A stretch of DNA of 64,000 bases. Origin: Pseudoalteromonas phenolica (GTDB taxonomy: Bacteria > Pseudomonadota > Gammaproteobacteria > Enterobacterales > Alteromonadaceae). This document shows, one piece after another, positions 8,819 to 18,496 of this stretch. Where the stretch lies: assembly GCF_005876835.1 (NCBI RefSeq), contig NZ_PPSW01000007.1, positions 186,001 through 250,000 on the forward strand, read 5' to 3'. The position numbers and the translations under genes were made by a program. Numbering within the stretch: the first letter of the stretch is position 1; each line of letters opens with the position of its first letter. The notes under the pieces were generated by a model that was given only the letters and a program-made list of their open reading frames with translations, did not search any database and had not been told where the DNA came from.

Positions 8819-11434
8819 TTATTGCGTCTTTTCGCTCACCCATGCATTAACGCTTTGCAGCGCAGCGTCAAGGTTTTCAGGCTGTGAACCACCCGCTTGA
8901 GCCATGTCTGGACGACCACCGCCTTTACCGCCAACTTGTGCAGCCATGTGATTTACTAGTTCGCCTGCTTTTACTTTGCCAACTAAATCTTTCGTCACAC
9001 CTGCAATTAGACTTACTTTATCGCCATTCGCAACACCTAGCGCGATAACACCAGAACCCATCTTGTTCTTAAGGTCATCAACCATGCCGCGAAGCGCTTT
9101 CGATTCAGTACCAGCTACATTAGCAACTAATAATTTCACGCCATTTACGTCAACGGCAGATTCAATTAATGAGGCACCGGCTGCACTTGCAAGCTTGTCG
9201 TTAAGCTGAGTAACTTGCTTTTCAAGGCCTTTAGATTTCTCAATTAGGGCTGCCACTTTTTCAAGTACGTTACTTGCATCACCTTTCACAAGCGCTGCAA
9301 TCTCGCTTAGCTGTGCTTCTTGCTCAGACACATAGTTTACCGCATCTTCACCAGTTACTGCTTCGATACGACGAACGCCTGCTGCGATACCGCCTTCAGA
9401 CACAATCTTGAATAGGCCTATGTCACCAGCGCGCGATACGTGAGTACCACCACACAATTCGATAGAGTAATCACCGATTGAAACAACGCGTACTTCATCA
9501 TCATACTTCTCACCGAATAACGCCATCGCACCTTTTGCTTTCGCTTCGTCGATGTCCATTAATTCAGTTTGTAGTGCGAAGTTCTTACGGATCTCAGCGT
9601 TCACCAAGTCTTCTACTTCACGAAGTTGTGCTTTAGTCACGCCTTCAAAGTGTGAGAAGTCAAAACGTAAGCGATCTGGCATCACTAATGAGCCTTTCTG
9701 TGCTACATGCTCACCAACGACTTGACGTAACGCTTCGTGTACTAAGTGAGTCGCAGTGTGGTTCTTCTTGATGTTTTCGCGACGCTCAGCATCAATGTGT
9801 GCATCGGCTTTATCATTAACACCAATGCGACCAACTACTTTACCATGGTGTGCAAATGCATTACCAAGTTTCGTCGTGTCTGTAACAACAAACTCGCCAC
9901 CAGCTACTTTTAATGAACCAGTATCACCAACTTGACCACCAGACTCTGCATAGAATGGTGTGCGGTCTAATACAACAATACCTTCTTGACCATCTTCTAA
10001 TACATTAACAGCTTCACCTTGGCTGAATAGTTCAACCACAGTACCGCTGTAATGAGTTGCATCGTATCCTTTAAAGTCAGTCGACTTTTCAGACTTAAGC
10101 TGCTCATTGTAGTCAGCACCAAACTTACCCGCTTGCTGCGCTTTCTTACGCTGAACTTCCATACACTCTTGGAAGCCTCGCTCGTCGATTGTCATGAAGC
10201 GTTCACGCGCAACATCGGCAGTTAAGTCAGCAGGAAAACCATAAGTGTCGTAAAGTTTGAATACTACGTCACCCGGGATCACATCACCTTTAAGGTCTGC
10301 TAGGTTTTCTTCAAGAATCACCAAACCGCGGTCTAGTGTTTTACCGAACTGCTCTTCTTCAATACGCAGTACTTTTTCGATGATCTCTTGTTGTTTAGCA
10401 AGCTCTGGATACGCTTCGCCCATTTCTTGCACAAGCGCAGCTACCAGCTTAAAGAAGAATGCGCCTTCTGCGCCTAGCTTATTACCGTGGCGAACTGCAC
10501 GACGAATAATGCGACGCAGTACATAACCGCGACCTTCGTTTGAAGGCATTACACCATCTGCCACTAAAAAAGCACATGAACGAATGTGATCAGCAACAAC
10601 GCGAAGTGACTTATCTTCTAAGTCTTGCGCATTTGTCACAGAAGCTGCAGCTTTAATTAAGTTTTGGAATAAGTCGATTTCATAGTTTGAGTGAACACCT
10701 TGCAAAATTGCAGCAATACGCTCAAGACCCATACCTGTATCAACAGATTGCTTAGGCAGTGGCTCCATCGTGCCATCGGCATGACGGTTGTATTGCATGA
10801 ATACTAGGTTCCAGATTTCGATGAAACGGTCGCCATCTTCTTCAGGAGAACCTGGAGGACCGCCCCAAATATGTTCACCGTGATCATAGAAAATTTCAGA
10901 ACATGGACCACAAGGACCTGTATCACCCATAGACCAGAAGTTATCAGACGTATCAATTCTAATGATGCGGTCTTCAGGAATACCAACATCTTTTGCCCAA
11001 TATTCGAATGCTTCGTCATCAGTGTGATACACAGTAACCAGCAGCTTTTCTTTTGGTAACTGAACAACTTCTGTTAAAAACTGCCATGAAAATTGAATCG
11101 CTTCTTTTTTGAAGTAATCACCAAAGCTGAAGTTACCTAGCATTTCAAAGAAAGTATGGTGACGTGCAGTGTAACCTACATTTTCAAGGTCATTGTGTTT
11201 ACCACCGGCACGAACACAACGCTGTGAGCTTGTCGCTCGCGTGTAAGGGCGTTTTTCGCCACCTAAAAATACGTCTTTAAATTGCACCATACCCGCGTTA
11301 GTGAAAAGTAACGTTGCATCGTTACCTGGCACTAGTGAGCTTGAAGGGACGACTTGGTGTTGTTGTTTGGCAAAGAAGTCTAAAAACGATTGCCTTAACT
11401 GTGCGGTAGTCATTTGCTGCATTTGTTCAGTCAC
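8819..11434 (-). CDS. alaS: Alanyl-tRNA synthetase
   Basis: Charges tRNA-Ala in the cytoplasm. The 871 residues cover the class II catalytic core ([25 protein letters not shown]), the editing domain with [11 protein letters not shown] and CGGTH zinc ligands, and the C-Ala domain ending [15 protein letters not shown]. The frame begins with GTG at 11434, overlapping the recX stop by 8 bp. ATGs at 11422 and 11413 are also possible, and 11413 gives the more usual N-terminus. It is translationally coupled to recX and followed by lysC. Confidence 0.97.
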   Translation of the reverse strand: MTEQMQQMTTAQLRQSFLDFFAKQQHQVVPSSSLVPGNDATLLFTNAGMVQFKDVFLGGEKRPYTRATSSQRCVRAGGKHNDLENVGYTARHHTFFEMLGNFSFGDYFKKEAIQFSWQFLTEVVQLPKEKLLVTVYHTDDEAFEYWAKDVGIPEDRIIRIDTSDNFWSMGDTGPCGPCSEIFYDHGEHIWGGPPGSPEEDGDRFIEIWNLVFMQYNRHADGTMEPLPKQSVDTGMGLERIAAILQGVHSNYEIDLFQNLIKAAASVTNAQDLEDKSLRVVADHIRSCAFLVADGVMPSNEGRGYVLRRIIRRAVRHGNKLGAEGAFFFKLVAALVQEMGEAYPELAKQQEIIEKVLRIEEEQFGKTLDRGLVILEENLADLKGDVIPGDVVFKLYDTYGFPADLTADVARERFMTIDERGFQECMEVQRKKAQQAGKFGADYNEQLKSEKSTDFKGYDATHYSGTVVELFSQGEAVNVLEDGQEGIVVLDRTPFYAESGGQVGDTGSLKVAGGEFVVTDTTKLGNAFAHHGKVVGRIGVNDKADAHIDAERRENIKKNHTATHLVHEALRQVVGEHVAQKGSLVMPDRLRFDFSHFEGVTKAQLREVEDLVNAEIRKNFALQTELMDIDEAKAKGAMALFGEKYDDEVRVVSIGDYSIELCGGTHVSRAGDIGLFKIVSEGGIAAGVRRIEAVTGEDAVNYVSEQEAQLSEIAALVKGDASNVLEKVAALIEKSKGLEKQVTQLNDKLASAAGASLIESAVDVNGVKLLVANVAGTESKALRGMVDDLKNKMGSGVIALGVANGDKVSLIAGVTKDLVGKVKAGELVNHMAAQVGGKGGGRPDMAQAGGSQPENLDAALQSVNAWVSEKTQ

Positions 11435-11888
11435 CTATTGTTGCTTGCATTGCAAAATTAATTTCTTCGTAGCCAAATCCACGGTACATCATATATCTGA
11501 CTCGTTTGGCTTTTTCTTTATAATCGAGTTGTTTATCGCCTAAGCCATATTTTCTTTGGTAGGTCTCTAGGGCTAATTCAAACCAATCTATTTCTTGTTC
11601 TTCGATTAGCGTCATTAATTGGGCCCGATCAACCCCTTTATTTGTCGCTTCGGCCAAAACACGTTTTTGGCCTAAGCCTTTATTTATTTGTCTGCGTAAA
11701 AAGCTCTCGCAGTAGCGCTTTTCATCAATATACCCTAAGGACTCACACCAGCTTAGAAGCTGTTCAATATAGTCTTCACTCGCATCTTTCATTCTCAGTT
11801 TTTGTGCGAGTTCTTTTTTTGAATACTCTTGACGACCTAACAGCCACAACACGTAGTTTTTAAGCTTTTGCTTTATTTGCTCATCCAT
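11427..11888 (-). CDS. recX: Regulatory protein RecX
   Basis: A small protein that inhibits or modulates RecA filaments. The 153-residue protein is a three-repeat helical RecX fold with [20 protein letters not shown] (about 13-32), [16 protein letters not shown] (about 65-80) and a C-terminal [11 protein letters not shown]. It overlaps alaS by 8 bp, and its ATG shares one base with the TAA of the membrane-protein gene upstream. recA is not adjacent, although recA-recX is the common order. Confidence 0.93.
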   Translation of the reverse strand: MDEQIKQKLKNYVLWLLGRQEYSKKELAQKLRMKDASEDYIEQLLSWCESLGYIDEKRYCESFLRRQINKGLGQKRVLAEATNKGVDRAQLMTLIEEQEIDWFELALETYQRKYGLGDKQLDYKEKAKRVRYMMYRGFGYEEINFAMQATIGD

Positions 11889-12694
11889 TAAGCGTCAAAT
11901 CGACCAGTGTTGATAGCGCTTGATTGCGACGCTTGTTTTTCGCCCTGCCCGTTATTGTCACTGATATCATCAGCAGGGAATATCGCCTGATATGAACAGA
12001 AAAAGCCGATATAAGCCACCGGCATGATAACCAGTAAAGGCACAAAACTTAATGGCATTGCTGCCAACATTAATACAGCGATCACTAAGCTAAATACTGT
12101 AAGCGGTGCCATATTCGTTTGAAACACCTTTAAAGATTGCCCCAGCGCTTTGAAAATGCGGTTTTCACCTTTAAAAAAGACCAAAGGGAGTGCAAAGGCA
12201 AAGGCCATTAAATTCACTGCATGAGCTAATAAAAATATACCAATGTTGCCAATCGACAAGGTATTCACCACTTCAGCTAATAATTGCTCATGATTGTGGT
12301 TTTCTGTAGCCTGCTGCATCAGCGTGAACGTTTCAGAAAATAAACTGTCAGCCAATAATGTCAGTAAAATCACTGCGCCCATTTGATATAAGCCAAGTCT
12401 AAATAAGTTTAGGCGACGGCCTTTGATCGAAAACGGTTTAAGTATATCGGCAAGACTGATGGTTTTCCCTTGCTGCTTGCTAATAACGGCCAAATAAAAG
12501 CCTATCGTCAGAAAAGGCGCCGTAAATGCTGCAACCAATTGCAATGGAGGAAGCACCAAGGGGATCAATGCAACAACAATCATAAAGATGTACATAAACA
12601 TAAAAGTCATCGGCTGGGTTTTAAATATATTCCAACCTTGCTTTAACCACTGCAAACCCGCAGAAGCACTAAAAACATTTATCTTTGAAGACAT
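11888..12694 (-). CDS. BPSS1780-like integral membrane protein
   Basis: A 268-residue protein with about six hydrophobic helices, an opening LQWLKQGWNIFKTQPM and a polar tail. It resembles the BPSS1780/YciC-like membrane family, whose function is unknown. Its stop codon overlaps the recX start (TAATG), so it heads the recX-alaS-lysC-csrA transcript and occupies the slot where recA is commonly found. Start ATG at 12694. Confidence 0.72.
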   Translation of the reverse strand: MSSKINVFSASAGLQWLKQGWNIFKTQPMTFMFMYIFMIVVALIPLVLPPLQLVAAFTAPFLTIGFYLAVISKQQGKTISLADILKPFSIKGRRLNLFRLGLYQMGAVILLTLLADSLFSETFTLMQQATENHNHEQLLAEVVNTLSIGNIGIFLLAHAVNLMAFAFALPLVFFKGENRIFKALGQSLKVFQTNMAPLTVFSLVIAVLMLAAMPLSFVPLLVIMPVAYIGFFCSYQAIFPADDISDNNGQGEKQASQSSAINTGRFDA

Positions 12695-12740
12695 AAAGAC
12701 CTAAAACTAATCAAAACACTGGAATTATACCTATCAAAAC

Positions 12741-12768
12741 ACAAAATGCGACCATAGTGGGTCGCATT
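12741..12768 (-). terminator. ribA terminator
   Basis: AATGCGACC and GGTCGCATT (12745-12753 and 12760-12768) form a perfect 9-bp stem. On the minus strand it is followed by TTGTGTTTTG, 31 bases after the ribA stop. Confidence 0.8.
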
Positions 12769-12799
12769 GTGTTCTCGAATACAAAAGAAGGTGAAAAAG

Positions 12800-13414
12800 C
12801 TACTTTTTCTCAGGTACTTTTTCCATATCTAACATGTGTGAACCATGCTTCACTTTCGCTTCTAAATAATGACGGTTACCGTCTTTTATGTGTGCGTGAG
12901 TGCCGACAACTTTATCAACTTCAATGCCTGCATTGTTTAACGCATTAAGTTTACGTGGATTATTCGTCATCAGCTTAACGTGATTTAAGCCCATTGCCTG
13001 AAGCATCAAAACAGCGTCTGAGAAATCACGTAAGTCGTCATCAAAACCTAAATGGTTATTCGCTTCGTAGGTATTCATACCTTGCGACTGGAGAACATAC
13101 GCATCGATTTTGTTGTAAAGGCCTATGCCACGACCTTCTTGGCGCAAATACAAAATGATGCCACCTTGCTTATGCATGGTTTCGATACATTCATTTAACT
13201 GTTCACCACAGTCACAACGCGAAGAATGGAAGACATCTCCCGTTAAACACTCTGAGTGCATACGAATAAGAGGTACCTCATTCTTATCAGCTTCATTAAA
13301 GATTAAAGCAACGTGCTCTTCACCATCTTGTAAACCATGAAACGATACAATTTCTGCAGGAATATGACTGTGCTGTCCTACATTCAGCTTCACTCTCGCT
13401 CTTACTTCTGCCAC
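12800..13414 (-). CDS. ribA: GTP cyclohydrolase II
   Basis: Opens GTP to 2,5-diamino-6-ribosylamino-pyrimidinone phosphate, the first step of riboflavin synthesis. The 204-residue protein has the zinc site [21 protein letters not shown] (about 53-73, three cysteines) and the GTP-contact [16 protein letters not shown] (about 93-108). It is the monofunctional, E. coli-like form without a fused RibB domain. The frame starts with GTG at 13414. A CTATCA-N6-TGATAG inverted repeat at 13450-13467 overlaps a TATAAC -10 candidate upstream and could be an operator. No FMN riboswitch is present. Confidence 0.95.
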   Translation of the reverse strand: MAEVRARVKLNVGQHSHIPAEIVSFHGLQDGEEHVALIFNEADKNEVPLIRMHSECLTGDVFHSSRCDCGEQLNECIETMHKQGGIILYLRQEGRGIGLYNKIDAYVLQSQGMNTYEANNHLGFDDDLRDFSDAVLMLQAMGLNHVKLMTNNPRKLNALNNAGIEVDKVVGTHAHIKDGNRHYLEAKVKHGSHMLDMEKVPEKK

Positions 13415-13486
13415 GACTTTTGCGAACCTAATAATTTTAAAATGTTATACTATCACAATTTTGATAGCTTGAAATTTAGGAGCCCA

Positions 13487-13993
13487 TTAAAACTTAGCTA
13501 AAATGCGCTCGTCGTATTTAGTAATATCCAATTCAACTTGATATTCACGCGCCAATGAATCTAATTCAGCTTGCCACATACTCAAGTCTTCCATAGTGAT
13601 GGTGTTATCATCTAGCGTCCAAAGTTGCTTAGACCCAGAATAACTAAACTGCATAGCTAACATCGCATCAATATCGCCCTCTTTGGCGGCTTTTTTAATA
13701 GCCATCATCTTGCGAGTGATGCGATTAAGTGCTTGTTTTAGATCCCACACATACGCAACTTCATACATAAATGGGTGCGACTTAACTTTTTTTAAAGTCA
13801 GACCTATAACAATTGAAGTCACTACCACGCCCAGTAAATTCCAATGAAAGTGACTACCATCTGCATCTGGGAACAATAAAATCAGCAACTGTGCTATCCC
13901 TAAACTGCCCACTGTAAGCGCGGCAATACAGGCAAAAATCACTTTATTAAGATGTTTTCTATAACGCGTTTTATCAATTTCTTGTAACTGCAT
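13487..13993 (-). CDS. DUF3087-like membrane protein
   Basis: A 168-residue protein with two N-terminal membrane helices (about 18-37 and 48-65) and a cytoplasmic helical C-terminal half. The pattern matches my memory of DUF3087, found in marine gammaproteobacteria, of unknown function. It is a single gene on the minus strand, 72 bp upstream of ribA. Confidence 0.65.
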   Translation of the reverse strand: MQLQEIDKTRYRKHLNKVIFACIAALTVGSLGIAQLLILLFPDADGSHFHWNLLGVVVTSIVIGLTLKKVKSHPFMYEVAYVWDLKQALNRITRKMMAIKKAAKEGDIDAMLAMQFSYSGSKQLWTLDDNTITMEDLSMWQAELDSLAREYQVELDITKYDERILAKF

Positions 13994-14121
13994 ATTACTT
14001 CCTCGGCAAACCTATACGTATTGTACTGTGGAACGGTTGATAAAAAAATTTAAAATTTTTTCACCCCTTTTTTCATGCTGTGTCGTTTTAGAGGTAAGCA
14101 AACAAAAAAGAGGCGCTTATT

Positions 14122-14757
14122 ATGATGACCTACACCATGCCAACTCCAGCTCAAACCATGACTAAAGTATCTGCATCAATTGTAATCGGTGCCATAGTGA
14201 CCTTGGCTGCTTTTGCCTTTATGGATTATTTAATCAGCAGTGAAGAAAGAGCCCCTATTGAAGTTAAAGCCCCCTTTGAATTAGAGATCATGCAAGACAG
14301 ACCTGACTCCGAGGTACAAACTAAAACAAGGCCTTTACCACCACCGCCGCAACCTAAAGCACAACCGCCAAGACCACAAACATCGGTACCGTCTGAGGTA
14401 GCTGGGCCACAAATTGGTATAGGCGGCCCAGTGATAGAATTAGATAGCACGCCAATCAACACGCAAATATTTGCACCACAAGATGGCGATGCAACCCCGA
14501 TTGTCAGGGTGGACCCTAAATATCCAGCCGCTGCTGCTCGTGATGGCAAAGAGGGCTGGGTTGAAATGGCATTTTCAATCGATAAAGCAGGCAATGTAAT
14601 TGATGCACAAGTTATTAATGCTGAGCCAAAACGTATTTTTAATCGAGAAGCATTAAGAGCACTAAAAGGCTGGAAGTACCGTCCTAAGATGGAAAACGGT
14701 CAGGCGATAGTGCAAACAGGTTTACAAGTTGTGTTAGAGTTCAAATTACAGCAATAA
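14122..14757 (+). CDS. TonB-like energy-transducing protein
   Basis: A periplasm-spanning TonB family protein of 211 residues. It has an N-terminal membrane anchor (about 17-36), a Pro-rich segment (about 72-92, PLPPPPQPK) and a C-terminal TonB domain (about 125-211) with VDPKYPAAAARDGKEGWV and ALRALKGWKYRP. It should pass proton-motive energy to outer-membrane receptors, but no exbB/exbD genes are nearby. It is followed by a 32-bp perfect palindrome and then the sigma-factor gene. Its partner receptor is not shown by the sequence. Confidence 0.9.
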   Translation: MMTYTMPTPAQTMTKVSASIVIGAIVTLAAFAFMDYLISSEERAPIEVKAPFELEIMQDRPDSEVQTKTRPLPPPPQPKAQPPRPQTSVPSEVAGPQIGIGGPVIELDSTPINTQIFAPQDGDATPIVRVDPKYPAAAARDGKEGWVEMAFSIDKAGNVIDAQVINAEPKRIFNREALRALKGWKYRPKMENGQAIVQTGLQVVLEFKLQQ

Positions 14758-14762
14758 GCTAA

Positions 14763-14794
14763 ATACCACTCCTCTTAATTAAGAGGAGTGGTAT
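14763..14794. repeat. Perfect 32-bp palindrome after the TonB-like gene
   Basis: ATACCACTCCTCTTAA is followed directly by its exact reverse complement, 16 + 16 bp with no loop bases left over. It can form a hairpin in RNA of either strand and may attenuate transcription between the TonB-like and sigma genes. The ATACCAnTCCT and CTTAATTAAG pieces match the ends of the repeats at 38277 and 49390, so it may be a minimal member of that family. Confidence 0.8.
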
Positions 14795-14864
14795 AAGTTA
14801 AGTTGATTTGCTTGTCAGCGAGATAAGCCAATCAATAGGGAAAAGAACAATCGGGAAAGTGCCT

Positions 14865-15416
14865 ATGCTGATAGCATTAAAAACATGGTTACATAAGGTT
14901 TCACCCAGCAGAGATCCACTAGAGGCGTATAAACAGACTGGCGAAGATATTTATATTGAGATTTTAATCAATACTTATAGCCAAGACCTGTTTCATTTTT
15001 TGAGTGGACAAAGCGATCGTGAACTGGCAAAAGATATTTGCCAAAAAACGTGGCTCACCGTTGTAGAAAAAAGCCATCTATACCGTGATCAGCAAACACC
15101 AAAAGCATGGCTATTCTCAATCGCTCGTAATGCTTTACTAGACGAATTTAAGAAACAGAAGCGTCTATCTTCACTAGAAGAACATCACTATGAAGCTGCG
15201 AGTGGCGAAACTGAAGCAGATGAAAAAAACACACTTTATAATGCACTCCTCACTCTGCCTTTTTTGCAAAGAGAAGCGCTCAGCCTACAATTAGAAGGCT
15301 TCAGATTACAAGAAATCGCAACGATCACACATAGCGAAGTTGAAACCATAAAAACCAGATTACGCTACGCCAAGCAAGCTTTAAAACAGCGTTTAGGAGA
15401 TACCCATGGCGAATGA
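14865..15416 (+). CDS. ECF-type RNA polymerase sigma factor
   Basis: A 183-residue sigma-70 family protein. Region 2 is seen in ELAKDICQKTWLTVVEKSHLYRD followed by AWLFSIARNALLDEFKK (about 83-99). Region 4 is seen in LPFLQREALSLQLEGFRLQEIATITHS and VETIKTRLRYAKQAL near the C-terminus. The frame opens with TTG at 14808, but the ATG at 14865 is more plausible. It overlaps the next gene by 11 bp, the classic sigma/anti-sigma arrangement. The target promoters are unknown. Confidence 0.9.
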   Translation: MLIALKTWLHKVSPSRDPLEAYKQTGEDIYIEILINTYSQDLFHFLSGQSDRELAKDICQKTWLTVVEKSHLYRDQQTPKAWLFSIARNALLDEFKKQKRLSSLEEHHYEAASGETEADEKNTLYNALLTLPFLQREALSLQLEGFRLQEIATITHSEVETIKTRLRYAKQALKQRLGDTHGE

Positions 15417-16005
15417 TGATGATTTTGATAAGACCTTGAAACAAGCTTACCAACAGCGTAAGCAACATCAGGGTTTAACCAAACAAGACCTTGAGCTAAT
15501 GAAAGCAAAATGTCGCCAGCCAAAACAAAACAAATTTTGGCAACAAGCACAATGGGCAATGGCTTGCGCTGGTTTACTATTTTTAGGTGCATTATGGATA
15601 CAACCTGAAAATGAAAGTACCCAGATGTACGCGCTTGACTTGACCCAGTATGAACATATAGAGCACCACAGCAAAGAAGATGGTCAATATAAAGTGCAGA
15701 TCACTCGAAATCACTCATTACAAAGTCCTGAAAGCATACAAGCAAAGCATTCTGAGTTACTCGCACAAGCACGTTCATTCCATGGTCGGATCATTGATAA
15801 CAACTCGGAGTTTTTGCTAATAGCGGACTGTAAAGAAAACACTTTGCTAGAGATTGAAAAGTCATTGGTGAGAGATTTATCAGATCTCAACCTTGAAGGG
15901 CAACTTCGTCAAGGTGAGCTGCTAGCCCTTACTAGCAATAAAAAAGGGCTGTTAGTTAACCTAACAGCCCTTAATCAAAACCAAGGCATTTATAGCTGCC
16001 CTTAG
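15406..16005 (+). CDS. Probable anti-sigma factor, one membrane helix
   Basis: A 199-residue protein with an acidic, charged cytoplasmic N-terminus (about 1-45), one membrane helix (about 49-64) and a C-terminal periplasmic domain of about 130 residues with no recognised family. Overlap with the sigma-factor gene and this topology suggest a membrane anti-sigma factor. I do not see a clear zinc anti-sigma motif (HxxxCxxC). Its last 20 codons contain the terminator of the opposite-strand transporter. Confidence 0.65.
   Translation: MANDDDFDKTLKQAYQQRKQHQGLTKQDLELMKAKCRQPKQNKFWQQAQWAMACAGLLFLGALWIQPENESTQMYALDLTQYEHIEHHSKEDGQYKVQITRNHSLQSPESIQAKHSELLAQARSFHGRIIDNNSEFLLIADCKENTLLEIEKSLVRDLSDLNLEGQLRQGELLALTSNKKGLLVNLTALNQNQGIYSCP
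15940..15972 (-). terminator. Terminator of the nhaC-like gene inside the convergent coding end
   Basis: AAGGGCTGTTAG and CTAACAGCCCTT (15944-15955 and 15961-15972) form a perfect 12-bp stem. On the minus strand it is followed by TTTTTTATT. It lies wholly inside the 3' end of the plus-strand anti-sigma gene. Confidence 0.85.
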
Positions 16006-16015
16006 TTCATATTGC

Positions 16016-17389
16016 TTAAATCATGATAAGGCTTGCTACAAAAAAACTTAACAATGCGAGTAACCCACCGACAAGCGCATAAGGTAATTGTGTTTTAACA
16101 TGCGTCAATAGGTCACACCCTGATGCCAGTGCTGAAACCGCACTGGTGTCAGAAATAGGCGAGCAGTGATCACCAAAAATACCACCACTTAAAATCGCGC
16201 CCACCACCAGTGGTGCAGGCAAGCCTAATGCTTGAATTAACGGCACACCAATAGGGATAAGAATGGCGAATGTGCCCCAAGACGTCCCCGTAGTGAACGA
16301 CATTACCGCGCCAGTCAAAAATAGAACTGGCACAATTAAATAGATAGGTAAGTAGTCACCAACCAATGAAGCAACGAATTGTCCTGTACCCAGTTCTTTT
16401 AAACTCGCGCCTAAGGTCAAAGACAATAAAACAATGCTGACTAACGGTAATAGCTCCCCCATACCTTTGAAACCAATATCAACAAGCTGGTGATGGGTGA
16501 ACTGCTTGTGCGCAATTAACTGTAAATAGGCAACCATAGAGGCTAAAACCGTTGCATAAAGTACCGACTTAGAGCCACTTCCACTGGCAAGCTCGCCATT
16601 GCCGGTCCAAAACATAAAGCCAATCATACTGACAATTAGAGTCAGTAAAGGGATTAACATAAACCGTGCTTTACTCGCAGCAGGACCCGCATCAATTTCT
16701 AAGTTTTGCTTTTCAAGTTGTTGTTCGGCTTCTTTCATTGGGCCGTGCACTTTATCGAATACAATGGTGTAAAGCACAATTAATAAAGCAATAATGGCGT
16801 AAAAGTTAAAGGCCACAGAGCTCCAAAGAATACTCACTGCCGACTGCTCAAGCTCATAGTTACTTAATAGTCCGAGTACATAAGCCCCCCAGCCGTTAAG
16901 TAAAATCAAGATGCAAACGGGCGCACTCGTACTATCTATGATGTAGGCCAAACGAGCTCGACTCATTTTAAATTTATCGAACAAACCTCGTGAAACAATA
17001 CCTGACGTCAACACACTCATATTTGATTCGATAAATACCGAAGTGCCAGTAAACATGGTAAGTAACCCAACTTGCCGTTTGCTTTTGGCCACCCCAAGAT
17101 TCATCAATTTATTGACCGTCGCTGCGACACCACCCGATTCTCGGATATAAGCTAATAGTGCACCAATCACAATACTAAATATAAGAATTCGGCTATTTCC
17201 TGCTGACGTTGCCACAGAAATGACACGTTCAACACTGTTAACAAAAGTAAGTAACCCAGACTGCCCTTGCGTATATAGCAATAAAAACTCTGAGCTTATT
17301 ACCGCTAATAACAAAGCCATAATGACTTCTTTACGCCAAAACACCACCAATATAGCTATCAGCGGCGGTAAAATTGAATACCAAGACAT
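16016..17389 (-). CDS. NhaC-family Na+/H+ antiporter-like transporter
   Basis: A 457-residue inner-membrane protein with about eleven hydrophobic segments. Features of the NhaC/ion-transporter superfamily include GTSVFIESNMSVLTSG (about 114-129), FTTGTSWGTFAILIPIG (about 366-382) and GGIFGDHCSPISDTSA (about 402-417). By family it exchanges Na+ and H+, but NhaC homologues also carry organic solutes. It is divergent from the MurR-type regulator by 252 bp, which suggests control by that regulator and a possible role in cell-wall sugar uptake. That role is inference. Confidence 0.88.
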   Translation of the reverse strand: MSWYSILPPLIAILVVFWRKEVIMALLLAVISSEFLLLYTQGQSGLLTFVNSVERVISVATSAGNSRILIFSIVIGALLAYIRESGGVAATVNKLMNLGVAKSKRQVGLLTMFTGTSVFIESNMSVLTSGIVSRGLFDKFKMSRARLAYIIDSTSAPVCILILLNGWGAYVLGLLSNYELEQSAVSILWSSVAFNFYAIIALLIVLYTIVFDKVHGPMKEAEQQLEKQNLEIDAGPAASKARFMLIPLLTLIVSMIGFMFWTGNGELASGSGSKSVLYATVLASMVAYLQLIAHKQFTHHQLVDIGFKGMGELLPLVSIVLLSLTLGASLKELGTGQFVASLVGDYLPIYLIVPVLFLTGAVMSFTTGTSWGTFAILIPIGVPLIQALGLPAPLVVGAILSGGIFGDHCSPISDTSAVSALASGCDLLTHVKTQLPYALVGGLLALLSFFVASLIMI

Positions 17390-17605
17390 AAATTTCCTTA
17401 AGTGCGGTTTATTATTTTCTACAAATTACTGTAATGAAGTGTAATTCGCTATGCACGATTAAACGAGTAAGCTTAAAGAGTAATATTTGAAAAACCAAGC
17501 TTTTGCGTTTTAAGAAAAAACACGTATGTGACACTTTCACCAAAAGTGGTACACTATATCGAAAATAACAACAATAAACGTACTACCTTTTTTGAGATAA
17601 AACCC

Positions 17606-17611
17606 TATAAT
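17606..17611 (+). promoter_or_regulatory. Candidate -10 box of the MurR-type gene
   Basis: A perfect TATAAT lies 30 bases before the ATG at 17642. No good -35 hexamer is found at the right spacing, so activation by a bound protein, or a false match, are both possible. Confidence 0.35.
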
Positions 17612-17641
17612 AGGTACAACGTTATCTAAGAAGTAAACATC

Positions 17642-18496
17642 ATGTCATCATTTTCGAAAATTAAAGCCTTATTGCCTCAGCTTTCTACCAGCGAAGCCAA
17701 GCTAGCAAATTTTGTTCTAGACAACGCACAGCAGATCAGAACACTATCATCTATCGAGCTTGCTCAAGCTGCAGGCGTGAGTCAATCAAGTGTCATCAAG
17801 TTTTCGCAAAAACTAGGCTATAAGGGCTTTCCTGCCTTTAAACTGGCTATCGTCGATGACCTAAACTTACAAAGCTTAAAACAACTTAATACGAATGAGC
17901 GACTACCGACAAACAGCGACGATCCTATTGCTGATTTGGCAGCTAAACTGATCCAACGTCAAACCACGGTTTTAGAGGAAACATTACAATTAAACCACAG
18001 CGAAGATCTTAATCAGGTTATTGCAAAAATCAAAAGTGCACGCAAAATTTTGATTTGTGGTATTGGTAGCAGCAATCTAGTTGCAAATGACTTTGCTCTG
18101 AAACTACAACAAATTGGCTTACCGGCGCTATCACAAGTGGATGAGATCAGTGCATCGGCTTATTTAGCAACCATGCATAAAGACGACTTGTTTATTGCGA
18201 TTAGCACATCTGGCGACAGTAAGAGTATAGTGACATTAGCAGAGCAAGCTGCAAAGAATGAATGTTGTGTAGTCTCAATCTCTAAATACGGAAACAATGC
18301 ATTAACTGAGCAAGCTGAATTAAACCTGTTTACTGCTTTCGAAAAAGAACCTGTAGAACATGTCGGTATTCTCACTCGTACCGCAAGCACACTGATCACC
18401 GATGTGTTATTTTTGGGCTTAACCCAGTCTCACAGTCGTTGGCAAAAGCGCGCTAGCCTTGCCACAGACAATATGCGTGCGATTCGTCACAACTAA
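17642..18496 (+). CDS. MurR/RpiR family transcriptional regulator
   Basis: A 284-residue DNA-binding protein. An N-terminal HTH domain (about 1-77) carries IELAQAAGVSQSSVIKFSQKLGYKGFPAFK. A C-terminal SIS phosphosugar-binding domain (about 120-260) has ILICGIGSSNLVANDFALKLQQIG and FIAISTSGDSKSIVTLAEQA. Members bind sugar phosphates such as MurNAc-6-P or glucosamine-6-P. The exo-muramidase gene on the opposite strand (4-bp tail overlap) and the divergent transporter make a MurR-like role likely. Confidence 0.92.
   Translation: MSSFSKIKALLPQLSTSEAKLANFVLDNAQQIRTLSSIELAQAAGVSQSSVIKFSQKLGYKGFPAFKLAIVDDLNLQSLKQLNTNERLPTNSDDPIADLAAKLIQRQTTVLEETLQLNHSEDLNQVIAKIKSARKILICGIGSSNLVANDFALKLQQIGLPALSQVDEISASAYLATMHKDDLFIAISTSGDSKSIVTLAEQAAKNECCVVSISKYGNNALTEQAELNLFTAFEKEPVEHVGILTRTASTLITDVLFLGLTQSHSRWQKRASLATDNMRAIRHN

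Noticed and set aside
13415..13486. FMN riboswitch before ribA
   Set aside because: Only 72 bp lie between genes, without the conserved RFN elements; an inverted repeat at 13450-13467 is the only structure.
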